Under the pieces are notes generated by a model. It was given only the letters and a program-made list of their open reading frames with translations, had not been told where the DNA came from and did not search any database. A program made the translations under genes and the position numbers. A stretch of DNA of 64,000 nucleotides from Brachionus manjavacas (Eukaryota > Rotifera > Eurotatoria > Ploima > Brachionidae), in contig JAHQIY010000038.1 in assembly GCA_019054805.1 (NCBI GenBank), positions 248,001-312,000 of the forward strand, written 5' to 3'. The first letter of the stretch is position 1; every line of letters begins with the position of its first letter. Of the stretch, positions 36,786 to 49,756 are shown one piece after another.

Positions 36786-37029
36786 TTCTGCAACAAAACG
36801 CATTATTACTCTCAATATTTAATTAATTTGCGGTTTAAAACGCATTCCAGAAAAATGGAAATAACCAAATTTTGCTAAGAGATAAGGGAATTTTATTTAT
36901 TCGAAAAAAAATTTCAAGTCAAGTTCAATTTAAAACTTATGTGTCACATAAAAATTAGGTCTAAAATAAACTACAAAATTGGTGATTCTAATTAAATGCT
37001 CGGACAGTTACAAAATAAATTAAATTGTG

Positions 37030-37865
37030 TTAGTTATCATGGACTCTGCTTTTGTTTCGACCAAACAACTTTTCTCTGATTTCAGGAATCATCTGGTTGA
37101 ACAGCATATCTAACCTAGCTTCAAGAGTGTTGTTAATTTTGATCTTTCGGTCAGAATTATAGGCCTCAATTCCACCAGCGCTTAAAAATTTCTAAATAAA
37201 AAAAATTCGAAAAATTTAATTTTGAAAAAAGTGTACATATCGTGGGCCAAGAAGGAATTGTTAAGCACAGTGACTTTGACGTCCTTCTTAATAGCATCTT
37301 TGTATATCCCAATAGCTGCTTCAACGGAATGCTAAGAAAATTTATTTTAAATTTATTTTAAAAAGAAAAATTTCAAGTCAATACATTCACAATATTTAGG
37401 TCTTTTTCTCTACATTTTACAATGACCTCTCGCTCTACCAGTCTAAACAAAGCCTGTGCAACTAAATTGGTCAAAAGTTGAGTATATCTAGTTTCGTCAT
37501 TGGCAATTAAGCTCAATTTCTCAATAGCCTGGTCACGCAGTTGCTGAATCAAGTCTTCTCTTGCTTTCAGAATGGCGATTCTTGATTGATTTTGTAAGTT
37601 TGAATGCTGAATTTTACGCTGTAGCTCAATTTGCTTTTCTTTTCTTTGGTAAAATTGAAGTATTTTTTGCTTTTGTTGATTAACCAAATTGTCTTTTTCA
37701 ATCGCAAACTCTTCTTGGGCCTTGGCGTCTATTTCCGCGGCTTTTTCATTAGCTTCCTGGTCAATGAAAGCGACCATTTGGCGGATCTTGATTAAAATTT
37801 AGCTTTTGTTCATTCAAAAATAATTTTTTTATTCTTACTTGTTTCTGGACATCTAAATCGTTCAT
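37030..37865 (-). CDS. V-type proton ATPase subunit E
   Basis: Four exons (37865-37839, 37786-37385, 37331-37237, 37180-37030) join in frame to 224 aa; human ATP6V1E1 is 226. The first exon codes only MNDLDVQKQ. Exon 2 gives [20 protein letters not shown], the long helix, then [16 protein letters not shown] and [14 protein letters not shown]. Exon 3 contains AIGIYKDAI. The exon 3/4 junction restores [16 protein letters not shown], then [20 protein letters not shown] and FGRNKSR. Subunit E is part of the peripheral stalk linking V1 to Vo in the proton pump that acidifies endosomes and lysosomes. A pyrimidine-AG site lies about 40 bases before the ATG. Identification is secure. Confidence 0.95.
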
Positions 37866-40295
37866 TTTAAAATTTTTTGCTTCTAAAAATTTGAGAAACT
37901 AAAAAAAAAATTGAATTAAACTCGGTTTTGGGTAATAAATTACAACATAAAAGCTGGTTCAGAAATCTAGTAAATGGTAAAGTTTAAAAAAAAATGATAT
38001 GATTGTGAACGAAGAAGATTTTTTGTAAATTTTTCGAGAGTCTAGTTTATGTTTATTTTAATCACAAGTCTTTTGAGTATTTTTTATAATACATAAACTG
38101 TTTTATGACAAATTTTTGAACAAATTTGCATTAATATATGATATGTGAATTCATGTGAATTTTTGCAAAAATATGTGGGCTTTTAGTTTTATTTCAAAAA
38201 TGAATGTCGCTTTATCACTTTTATCATAATAAATTGGAATTTAACTCAGAAATTAAAAAAAAATCAATCAGAGAATTGAGTTATTCATAAAATAATCAAA
38301 AAAGAGGCATAGTAAATTTTCATACAAACCCTCAAAAAATTACAAAAATAGAATTTGTTTTCATTAGTTTAAATTGACAAAATTGAGAATTTTAAACTTT
38401 GATAATGAAACAACATGAAAAGAAATATGCTTCACTTTATTCATAAGATATATCTATATTTTTATGTCTCTATGATCTATTCGAATCAGATTTTTTTTTG
38501 TAATTTGTAATTTTTAATTATTTAAATATTAAAATATTAAAATTTAGTCACCTTCACTTAAATAATCTTGAATTTGGTGGTTTAAATAAAAAAATAAAAC
38601 TTTAGAAAAGATATTTACACTAAAAACAAAAAAAATCTATTTAAAATTTAAAAATTAAAATTATTTTTAAAGATGATATTAAATGAAAAAGTCATTTAGA
38701 TTAGTTTTTTTAATGTAATAACGTTAAAAAAATTAATATATTAATAATAAATATATTAATTTTTAAATTAATAGATAAAAAAAAATTATTTATTTTTTTA
38801 ATTATTTTTTACTATCAAATAAAAGTCAAAGATTTTTGTTTAAAAACAAAAAAAACTGATTATTCCATGTTTGAATCAATCTATGTTAATTTCAATGTAA
38901 TAAATCTAAAAAAGTTAATCTAATTGAAGTATTTTTAAATAAATTTGAACTATCGCATATTTTTATGCTTTTTAAAAATTTAAAAATGTAGGTAAGTTCT
39001 AATAAAGGAATTACATGAATTTACTAAAGCCAAAATAATCATTCACGAATTATGTAATAAACTTGATTTTGAAATGCCATGGAATTATAAGAGATTAGAA
39101 GTTAAGAGAAAAAATAAGATAGATAGAACGATCTAATGTGAATTTAAAAATGAGCTGAGAACAAAACGTAAATGTAATTTAAAAAAATAGATGGTATTGA
39201 ATATGTTTTTATAAATATATATTCGTTTACAAAACTTATAAGAAAAATCTCATCTGAGAAAAGAATATTTTTAAAGACATGAAAAATGAATCGAGTTAAG
39301 GTATGCTAATCAACACCACTAAGTCACTAAGCAAATCAACATCTCACTCGATTTCAACTGGCCTTGGTTCGACATGTTCGAGTCATGCAAAGATGAGTAA
39401 AACAAATGATAATTAGCTACTACTACTTCTGTTAAAAGCAGCCTTTTAAATTCTAAAATTACTTTCTCGACTCGAAAATTTACTTTTTAGCAACTTAATA
39501 ATCTCAAAGTTAAAGTCAAGAGGATTTTTAAACTTTTTTAATTGTTTCTTTAAATGCTTGTTTAATTTTTAGAAGAAGATCAAAAAAAAAAACAAATGAT
39601 TTTACCCAACAAAGTAACAAAACATTGAATACAAAAAATTTTCATTATTTTCAAAAAATTCAAAGGACTAGTATTCCAATCATTTCATCACTAAATGTAT
39701 GCGACAAAGTTTAATTCGAATTTTACCTAAATTATTTTTGAATGTTCTTTTTATTTCGCACATCTCTTTTAAATTTTTAAATGATTTCTCTTTTATCTCC
39801 AAATAACTGCAAAAAAATCAAATCTTTAAATAAGTCTAACCAGCTCCTTAATGACTTTTAAGGCATCAAGGATAATGGAAAAAAAAATCCAAGTATCTTT
39901 TGAAATTTTTTTTTAATTTTTTCACATTATTCAAAATAAAAACTTGACTAATTTATCTAACTAAAAAGAAAATTAAACTTTTTTATTAAATAATCAGATC
40001 AAATTAAATAAATAAAAAAAAGTATAGTAAAGATGATTTCTTTAGAGCTAATTTTAGACAAATATTTGAGTATTCCTTTGTCTTTGAACATTTTTGATTT
40101 TGAATATCAAAAATTTTAAAATTTAAATATTTTTAGGCATTTATTAATCAAGTAATTTTGGATCTTAAAAAATACTTAATTATAATAAATAAAAAAATTG
40201 AATTTAGTTACCATAACTTCAGAGAAACAAAAAATTCATATTTTTTAAGTTATTTTTATCGATACATATTTTTTACCTTAAATCCTTGAATTAAA
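37866..40295. other. Intergenic region, no gene recognised
   Basis: About 2.4 kb of A+T-rich DNA between V-ATPase E and the TRPM gene, which are divergent, so both promoters lie here. Apart from the LINE-like tail at 39300-39434 I see nothing. Confidence 0.45.
39300..39434 (+). mobile_element. Possible LINE 3'-tail fragment
   Basis: A G+C-richer strip (TTCAACTGGCCTTGGTTCG .. GTCATGCAAAGATGAG) ends in GCTACTACTACTTCTG, the same (TAC)n tail type as the LINE at 25947-27112 and in 3'-end position. No coding sequence remains. Confidence 0.35.
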
Positions 40296-43200
40296 ATGAG
40301 GATTTATCCTGAAACAAATGATTCATTCAGTGGACCTGATGTAAATAACCCTTTTTGTTTTTGATTTTTTTTTGATTATTTTTTTCTAGCTTAAGTCTCT
40401 TGAACTACAAAAACGACGCTGTAAATTTATTGTTCCCAAAGATAATGATTTGTAAATTATTCTCCTCTTTATTACAACATAACCATAGAATTTAAAATTA
40501 AGATGTTGGTGCTTAAATCCAATAACCGAGCATGATCGGAGTATAATTGAAGATTACATAGCAAGAAAAAATAGAAATGATCCAGATTTGAGTGCTAAAT
40601 GGGACAAAGAATCGTGCACCGAAGATTTTGGATCTACAGACGCTTTTGGAAAGATAATTTTTAATGAAACTGACAGATTAGCAAACGTAATGATGCTTTT
40701 TGAGTTTTTTTGTTTTTAAATTTTACTTTAAAGTATGTTCGTCTTTCGTACAGAACCGAAGTCAATAAGCTAATTGATTTGCTATTCAAACCTGAGTATT
40801 GGAATATCAAAGAACCAGAACTAATTATTTCTGTTACTGGCGCTGCAGAAAAAATATCTTTAGATCAAAAATTAAAAGATGCATTTTCAAATGGTCTTGT
40901 TAAAGCGGCAGTTACCACAAGTACTGCAAATTTCAATTAAAAAAAAAAAAACTAATTTATTTTCTAAGACGCTTTGGTGACAACAGGTGGCACAAATGGA
41001 GGATGCATGAAATTAGTCGGCGAAGCTTTTAGACTAAATGCATTTTCAATTGATCAGAGCAATAAAGTTAATTTATTAGGTATAGCTGATTGGTGTCCGG
41101 TGTTCAACAAATCAGCTTTAATTAACAATGTAAATGAGCTTAATTATTTTAAAATTACCTCTTAAAATTTTAAAATTCTAGGATTCTAAGACTAATTTTG
41201 TGGAATATGATTCATCAAAGTCAAACAGAAAAATAGGAAAAAAATCTGTATTAGAACCTAACCATTCACATTTTATTCTGGTCGATGATGCATACAATTA
41301 CTTTGGAGCTGATATAGAATTGAGAGCTAGACTAGAAGGTGAACTGGGAAAGAAGGCTAAAATTGTTGTTCTTGCGATTGGAGGTGGACCAAATTCAGCC
41401 AAAAGTATTTGTGAAGCAATAAATGAAGGAACTCCATGTGTAATTTTAGAGGTATTTTCTTTCTTTTAATTTCTTTGGTTTTGAAATTTTTAAAAGCTAT
41501 CAGGTCTGTAGATTAAAAAAAAAATTTGTGATTCATGCGAATCTTTTGATAGACATTTTATAAGAAAAAAAAAGTTTCGAAAAAAATGTCTTTTATTCAA
41601 ATGATGATTCCGAAATAAGATAAAAATCGAATATTTAAATCAAAATTTTTAAACTAAAGACAACATCAATCTCAGTTAACTTTGGATTTAAATGATGGAA
41701 AATCCTCAATTTGATTTGAATATTAAAATTGGTTTCAAAGTTTAATATTATAATTTAATACAAATCCTAATTAGCCAAAGCATTAAGTGATTTAGATCAA
41801 GCTTCTTCAAGGGATCAATTAGAAGTTTATATTGCTCATTTTTGAAGTAGAAATAGCCAGGAATTAAAAAATAAAGGAATCGAAACAATAACTTTATTTT
41901 AAAAATTTTATTTTCATTGAGCTGATAGTATGAAATAATATACATTAAATATTATAATTGAAAAAATTATTAAAAAAATACAAAAATAACGATCGCGGAA
42001 AAGAAAATGGAGAATTTAAAACGATAATATTTATATTTACAATTAACTCTTTATTTCCAAAAAAAATTTGCTTTTTAAAAGTATTTTTTTAAAAAGAAGA
42101 AAAATTAAATAAAACTAAAATTTCAAAAATAGAAATGATTTTTCAGGATTTAATATAAATCAATTAAGTAATTAAAAATTAAATTTTTAAATCTAGACTA
42201 GAACATAATTTTTAATGTTTTTTGATATAAAATAAATTAAAATTTGAAAGTGATAGTAGAGTAAATATCAACAAGCCTCTGAATTAAAAGTTTAACTGAA
42301 AGTTTCAGGATTTTTTTTAAAGCATTCTGATAACTTCAGTATTAACTGAGTCTGTTTTTCAGCATTTCAATAAAATTTACTTCAAATTATTCAGATTGAT
42401 TAAAAATATTTTATTTAAATAATATCAATTTTTTATCTTAACCTTTGTTTCAAATTAAAAAAAATATTTTAAAAATTATTTCTATTAATATCTTCCATAT
42501 TTTAAAACCCTTAGAAGAAACTTCCAAGGAGGCTTAAAAATTGATGATATAGTTCGGTTTTTGCATCTTGTCACACTTACAGAACTAATTTTCGACTAGA
42601 ATGACAATTTTAATCAAATTTTATTATAATTTTATTTTATTTTATTTTAATGAATTTCACAAAACCTTTTCTTTACTTTATGCTGTTTAATAAAGAAATC
42701 TTTACAATTTAAATTTTTATGATGAAATTTTGGAATAAAAATCTTTTAAAAAATTTATATTTAGTGGTATAGACAATGATAATTTTAAAAAGAATTCCTA
42801 AACCAGTTTAATTTTTAATATAATTTTTAAAATTACCATTAAGTACAAAAAGGAACAGGGTTAAATAAATAAATAAATATTCTTAAAAAGTAAAAAAAGT
42901 ACAAAAAGGAAAATTGTTTTTTAAAAGTTTAATCTCATTGTCAATCTATGTAATTTTAATTTATTTTATTTTTTTTATTTTTAGTCATCTGGTGGAATGG
43001 AGTATGGATTTTCGTACGCAATTAATCGCATTAAAAGTGTTTCCACAAAAGAAAATCAATTTGAATTATTAAAAAGTGAAGATTTTTGGAATGAAGTCAG
43101 ACGACACTTGATTCGTGGCTACAGCAATACCAAAGATCCAGATACTCGTGCTGATAAAACCCTTAAATGGATAAAGGAATCACTCAAAATTGAATATTTG

Positions 43201-46200
43201 CATTTGTTTACTGTATGCCGATCGCGAAACGGCCGAGCTGAATTAGATGTGGCCATTCTGGAAGCGCTTCTATATGCCGGAAAAGACAAGGAAAAAGATT
43301 TTGAAACCCAGCTTAAGTTAGCTTTAAGTTGGAATCGAATCGACATTGCCCGAAATTATTTATTTATAGGCCAAAACATAGACCGAGTGTGCTCCTCAGA
43401 TCACTTTGTTAGTGCAGTAATTGATAACAAACACGAATTTGTTGAATTGTTTCTTGACAATGGGTTTTCTCTGAAAAGTTTTTTGACCAAAAGACAGCTT
43501 CTACTTTTGTACAATAAGGCTGTAGGTTTTAGATCGATACTACCTCAGTTGGTTTCTAATTATATTGAAATTAAAATTTAGATTAAAAAAAACAAGACAA
43601 GTTTTTTATATAAGACAATTGAGAAAATGATAGACAAAAAACGAGTCAAATCAATTGAAAATACATTGATTACTTTTGAAATGATTGGCAAAGTAATCAC
43701 TAAACTTGTAGATCATGTTTATAAGCATAAATTCAAATGCTATCCGTATAAACGAATTAAAGAGGAAAAGTTAAAGCAATTTTTAGAAGAAGTAAGTATT
43801 AGAAATATTAAAATCATAAGCACTCATTAAAAAAGTAGTCTTTCTTTTTGGAAATTCAATTTTGCAGATTATGATGTTTGCTTTTTTTTTCTTAAAAAAA
43901 AATATTTGATCGAAATGTCGAGTTTTTTATTTATTTATTTGTAAATCTTTAAAGCTCCTTCAGAATAAAAATATAAAAAAATTAAAAATAAAGTTAAATA
44001 AGATAAGATCAGTTTTGGAAATGTCAAGTTTTTTTCAAGTATTCTGAAATTTAAATTGAACTGCATAATTTTTACGCAACTGATTTTAAGTTTTATTTAT
44101 TTAATTGTTTGCACCCTTTAATTCATTCAATTACTAAAAAGATTAACACAAGAAGCACCGGCGATGTCAAACTGAAATAATTGATGCTATAGATGATTAT
44201 AATTTATGAACTTGTATTGAATTTAAAATTTAAATATAAATGTTTTTTAATGTAAATTTTAATATTCTAAGAAGAATTAAATTTTTGCTTTTTTCTTTGC
44301 GTGGATTTAAACACTTATATTTTATTTGGTTAAAATTTAAACTTTTTTTATATAAAAGAAGCTTGGATTGAATGCACGAGTAATTATTTAAATTTGAGAA
44401 TATTTGTCAAATAAATATGTATTCGAGAATACATCAGAATTGATGATAATAGTAAAACCATCATTTTGTTCAGAATTTTGTCTAGTTTCAGAATTTGTAT
44501 AAAAATATATAAGTAAAGGAGTTTCCAAAAAAGTAGATCCCGAAAAAGTTAAAAAATGTCAAAATTTTTCCGATTTTTTCCGAAAAAATTTTCAATTTTT
44601 TTTTTTTTTCAAGATAACCAGCTCAGAATATAGAACTTTTAATTCTCTATCAGAAAATGTGTCGATCGAGTAGATTCGATTGATTAAATTTTGAGATAAA
44701 AAAGCTTAAATAAGATATACTTTATATAAGGCTGTAAAGATTCAGACCCCCTAGCCAAAAAAAAAAAATTTTGACCCCCCCCCTCTAAAATTTTGGCTAA
44801 ACTTTGGTTTTCATATACGTAGAATCCAAAAATGAGGTCGAAATCCATATCTGGAAGTTTTGTATCGCGCGAACTTTAGGAAAAAGAAATTTATTCTGAA
44901 GCTCCTATAAATTAAGATCCGAAAAAATTTGATTTAAAAAAAACTTGACTTGTTCTTAAACTTAATTCTCATTTTTTTGATTTAATCTGATGTAAAAATT
45001 AAAAAAAAAATACAGGACTTTTTTGAAGCAAATTGAAGTTTATGATCAAATGTTAATTTCAAATCAAAATTTTTATTTTTTGGTTTAAAACTTTTAATAC
45101 TTTAAATACCTTCTTTGAAAGAAGGTATTTTTTATCAATTTTTTAAATATTAAATTTGTAAACTTTATTAAACATGATTTGAAATTTTGCAATACAAAAT
45201 TAAACTTTGTTTCGCTGTAATATGTCTTAATTAATATCAAAATTTCATTTAAAGCTATTATTTGGATGCTTTAATGTGGATTTTAAATTTGTCCTTAAAA
45301 TCTTCAAAATAATATTTTGTAAAAATCAATTAAGATCAATTTTGCAAAAAAAAATTATTTAATTAAGATTATGTGAATAAAAGAAAAATACTCATTTATC
45401 AAAAAAAATTTTAACTTTATTTTAAGTTAAAATATTCTAAATTTCTATTTAGTATAACTTAGAAAATATTATTTTTATCCTTTTTTATCTTTATATCATT
45501 AATATTAACTTCTTGACCTTAAGGAAGTAAAATTTTCTTTTGGTTCGATCGTTTAAGGTTTGCAAAATTTGCATGACTCTTTTAATAGAAGAGATAAATT
45601 GATTTTAAAGAGTGTAACAGTTTTATCACTGCACTTAAAAAACACATACCCTCAAAAAATAATTATTTTTTTGTGAAAATTTTCTGATTTTAAACTGCAC
45701 TTTTATTATTAGGCTATGGATTTGGAATTAAATATTATTAAATTAATAGTTTTTAATTAATAGGGAAATTTAGATGCTAAATTGATTTTGGATGATGGTA
45801 AGTAGATTTGAATTTTAATTTTAAAGCTTTTTTAAATTTTTTCTAAATCATTATTAGGTAAAGAATTCGATTTGGATGAGGAATTCGATAACCCTGATCA
45901 TGAAATGTTTATTTTTAATGTGCTGTTGAGTCAATTTGAAATGTCTTTGATATTTCTTAGAAGAGGAAATGTAATTATCATTATATATTAAGCCGAAATT
46001 TGAAAATAATTTAAATTAAATATGTCTAAAGAATCCTATTTGTTCGGCATTGATTGCAGGAAAAATAAGTAAAAATTATGACATTGAATTTTGCGATGAT
46101 TTCGACGACTTTGAAGACCAAGCACAGTAATTTTGGGTCTTTTTTTTTGTATTTTATTTTTTTTTTAATAATTAAGAGATTATGTTACATTAGCTTGTGA

Positions 46201-49200
46201 TATTCTTAAAAAATATTATGAAAAAGATGAATTTAAATCACAATTGACTTTAATTCGACGAGTAAACGACTTTGGAGGAATCACTTGTTTGAAAGTGGCA
46301 ACTTTGTCCAAGAATTTAGATTTCATATCAATGCAGTCTTTTCAGAATTTGATTAAAAGAATTTGGTACAACAAAATTTTGCCAGATGCAAATAAATTTT
46401 TGCTATCTTTGTGCTTGGTTATTCCATTTATTGCCCAATTTGTCATAGATTATCGTGTGAAGCCGATCGAATCTCAAGAAAAAAAAAGTGACGATGTTAA
46501 AACAAATACGAGTGTTGAGGAGGAAAAAAATTACGATACTGAAAGTCTAATAAAAAAAAAGGATGAAGATGAAATAAAGTAATTTTTATCTAAATATTTT
46601 TTATCTTAAAAATATAAAAAAAATATATAAATAGATTTTTTCTTAAATTAATGGCACTTCCATAAAATAGAGTATATTGTATAAGTTTAAAAAATTTATA
46701 TTTTAGAGAACAAAGCTTATAATATTGCAAAAGAGTGGTGGTAAATAGAAAAAAGCTGATTTTTTTATTTTACTTGATATACCAAACAATCTTACTATTA
46801 AAAAGAAACATAAAACAAAAATTTTTTAGTAAAATCATCACGTTTTTTTTATCCCAATGTATTTGACCAATATGAATGTGTTGGGATGATTCATGTTGAT
46901 TATCCTGTTTAATCCAGAGTGGAATCCTTCGATTTTATATACATTTGTTCGTATATTTGTATCAAAATGGTACCATAATTGCGGTTCATATTTTTTCACC
47001 TAAATTTGTTTCAAAATATCCATGAACCAAGTATCAGCAAAATTGAACTCACCACAAAAGATTACCTTCGTTTAGTAAATGACCGATCAATTCAATCTTT
47101 TCTTACACCACTTATATCTCTTTGCGATCTTTCACAAAAAGAAGAACTCTTCTTACGTCTGTAATCCTTTATATTTAAGATATCTATATACTTGCGGTAT
47201 ACTTACGGTATACTAACTAACTTCTTGAGGCCTTCTATTAAAATCAGCAGCAAGTTTCAGATAAAAAATTGTAGGATCGTTTCTCATCTCTCTAAAAATG
47301 CTACTTTCATCCCTATGAGTAAGCTTCCGTAGCAATCTCTATCACTTACGATTCCGGTTTCTTCAAATTGTTTATTCTCTTGAAGAGACACATTTAGGTG
47401 ATACGTCCAAAAATATAATGATCATAGCCTCATAGAGATTAGGGAATTTAAGGAAAGAAAATTTATTCTGAAGCTCCTATAAATTAAGATCGGAAAAAAT
47501 TTGATTTAAAAAAAACTTGACTTGCTCTTAAACTTAATTCTTATTTTTTTGATACTATAATCTGGTGTAAAAATTTTAAAGAAATACAGGGCTTTTTTAG
47601 GCAAATTGAAGTTTATGATCAAATGTAAATTTCAAATCAAAATTTTTAGTTTTTGGTTTAAAAAAGAAGGTATTTTCATATTGATTTTTCTCACCACTTT
47701 TAGCAGTCGCATTATTCACCAATTTATCAACAAAAGTTACAATTCTGTAAAAAAGTCAACTTTAAATAGTAAATTTTTTGAAAGTCTAAATTTCAAAACT
47801 TTTGAACCGTATTTTCTTATTTAATTTTTACGGAAAGTTTTTCTATTTAGATTCATAAGCAGTTTAAAATTAAAGAAATTATACTTAGAGTTATATACTA
47901 AGATTAAAGAGAAAAAAATTAAAATTGTGTTTTGAAATTTTCATTATTTTAATTAATCTTAAAAATTGTTAAAAAAACAAAAAAAAAGAAAATAAAAAGA
48001 AATAATTTCTAAACTTATGCAACATACTATGCAATTTTTTAGTCAACTCGAAAAGATATACAAATTTATTTATTTTTTTAAGGCGAATCGACAAGGAACT
48101 AACAAATGAATTTTTTGATCGAGGCATAGAAGGAGATTATTATTATTTTGAATTTTTGTATCATTTTTTAAATACTCCATTTTCAAAATTTATTTATCAT
48201 CAAGTAAGCTAAAGTTTTCATCTCTTTTATGATCTCAATATTAATCTGATCGAATTTTAATTTTTAGATATGGTATCTTTTTTTTCTAATTCTATTCAGC
48301 TATGTAATTGTATGCGACTTTCACAAAATTAATCAATCGAATGAAAAAACATCATTGGGACTGGCTATTTCAATTCCTGAAATAATCTTGATCATTTGGG
48401 TCTTTACATTCATTCTTGAAGAGATTTACAAGTTTTTGATAAATGACATGAAAAAATACTTTATTAAAAAGATATTTGTCGGTGATTTTTGGCAAAAAAT
48501 CAACACAAGCGCCATTGTGCTCTACTTGGTGGCATTTATTCTCAGATTTATTGACAATGATCAATGTTATAAAGCAGCCCGAATAATTCTTGCACTTGAC
48601 ATAATACTATGGTTTTTAAAAGTTCTGAAAGCTTATACTTTCCTTCGTCAGCTTGGTCCTAAATTCTATGTAATCCGAGAAATGGTAAAAAAAAATTTTA
48701 AAGTATTTATTAAAAAAGGAAATAAAATTCATTTTTTCCAGATAACCCAACTGGCTTATTTTATGCTTATTGTTCTGGTTTTTATGTTTGCTTTTGGTAT
48801 TTCGTCAACAGCGTTAATGTTTGAAAATTCAGAATTGAATATTAATCTGGTGAAGAATGTGTTTTTGCCAGGTTATTTTATGATCGGTGGAGAATATTAC
48901 ACTTTGGAGGAAATTATGAGTGCTGCATCTGGAACATGTACCAATGCTGAAGTTTATGAAAAATGCCCTGACGAGATAGGAGCTTCTGTTGCTCTCGCTC
49001 TTTATATAATTTATTTAATATTCTTAAATATTTTGCTGGTTAATCTTTTGATTGCTATTTTTGAGTAATTTTGGCCAAGTGGTCCTAAATTTTTGTCTAT
49101 TTTTATTCTAAAATTTAAGTAATGCTTATGATACGGTTGAACAAAAAGCAAATGAAATATGGAAGTTTCAACTATATGAATTGGTCTACGAGTATTACAA

Positions 49201-49721
49201 CAAGCCATTTTTGCCTGCGCCTTTTATAATTTTCAACATATTTTTTTCATTGGCAAAGTTTATAATTAAATTGATGGCAAAATTATTGTCAAAAAACAAA
49301 ACCGAACTATCTGGTTTTAAATTTTTATTGAAAAATAGATTATTTAGATCATGGGCAAAAAAATGGAATCACTCATTAGGTACTGTTTTGTTTTTAATAT
49401 TCTTTTTCATTTTTTTTTCATTTTAAGTATATGAATTGGACGAGTTGGAAGAAAAAGAAATAAATGGTTTGGAAGAGACATTGGCTGAAGAATTGATAAG
49501 TATGCGTGAAAAAAAAAAGAGAGGAAACTTTGAAGATCGAGTTGAACAAAATTTCGAAAAGTATCAGATAAATTTTTGTTATTTAATTACATTTTAAAAA
49601 CTTTCATTTAAGATTGGATCTTTTGACAAGCAAATTTGAAGAATTTGTTGATAAAGGAAATATTTTGCTTAACCAGTCAGTACAATCAATCGATACAAAA
49701 CTAGAAAAAATGCTTAGATAG
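40296..49721 (+). CDS. TRPM-family cation channel
   Basis: Eighteen exons join in frame to 1220 aa: 40296-40340, 40390-40451, 40503-40686, 40734-40920, 40969-41129, 41182-41451, 42985-43521, 43582-43791, 45764-45797, 45858-45970, 46032-46126, 46177-46578, 48083-48203, 48268-48684, 48742-49064, 49120-49379, 49428-49560, 49613-49721. The N-terminal SLOG/MHR region shows YVRLSYRTE, KAAVTT..LVTTGGTNGGCMK, HSHFILVDDAYNYFGADIELR and LALSWNRIDIARNY. Six membrane spans lie in exons 12-15. The pore loop is FLPGYFMIGGEYYTLEEIM and S6 is LLVNLLIAIF. TRP helix: KANEIWKFQLYELVYEYYNKPFLPAP. The tail ends in a coiled coil with no kinase or Nudix domain. The family is certain; the subtype (TRPM2/4/5/8-like) is not. 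Confidence 0.92.
44876..45132 (+). repeat. Intronic repeat in TRPM, copy 1
   Basis: About 215 bases from AGAAATTTATTCTGAAGCTC to TTTTGGTTTAAAAC recur at 47450-47661 in another TRPM intron at roughly 88% identity. Copy 1 is followed by the palindrome AATACCTTCTTTGAAAGAAGGTATT. The upstream ~130 bases contain poly-C tracts (GACCCCCC) and are moderately G+C-rich. Probably a fragment of an interspersed element. Confidence 0.65.
46860..47420. other. Less A+T-rich intronic segment of TRPM intron 12, unidentified
   Basis: A plus-strand open stretch (46979-47164: IELTTKDYLRLVNDRSIQSF ..) has ordinary amino-acid composition, and the whole ~560 bases are less A+T-rich than nearby introns. I do not recognise it. 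It could be a decayed transposon or gene copy inserted in the intron. Confidence 0.3.
47450..47661 (+). repeat. Intronic repeat in TRPM, copy 2
   Basis: Second copy of the 44876 repeat, same orientation, ending AAAAAAGAAGGTATTTTC. Confidence 0.65.
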
Positions 49722-49750
49722 CTTTATATAGATTTTTTGTTTTTCTGATT

Positions 49751-49756
49751 AATAAA
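49751..49756 (+). promoter_or_regulatory. Poly(A) signal AATAAA of the TRPM gene
   Basis: AATAAA 30 bases past the TAG stop, followed by a T-rich tract. Confidence 0.65.

Noticed and set aside
36456..36822. Plus-strand Phe/Ser-rich frames opposite the lysine-rich gene
   Set aside because: Reverse complement of AAA/GAA-rich codons. The sense frame has the SMAP signature and splice sites.
48685..48741. Possible retained 19-codon segment in the TRPM channel between exons 14 and 15
   Set aside because: The 57 bases are in frame without a stop, but they are bounded by GTAAAA and TTTTTTCCAG and would insert Lys/Phe-rich residues between S4-S5 regions. They fit the local intron size.
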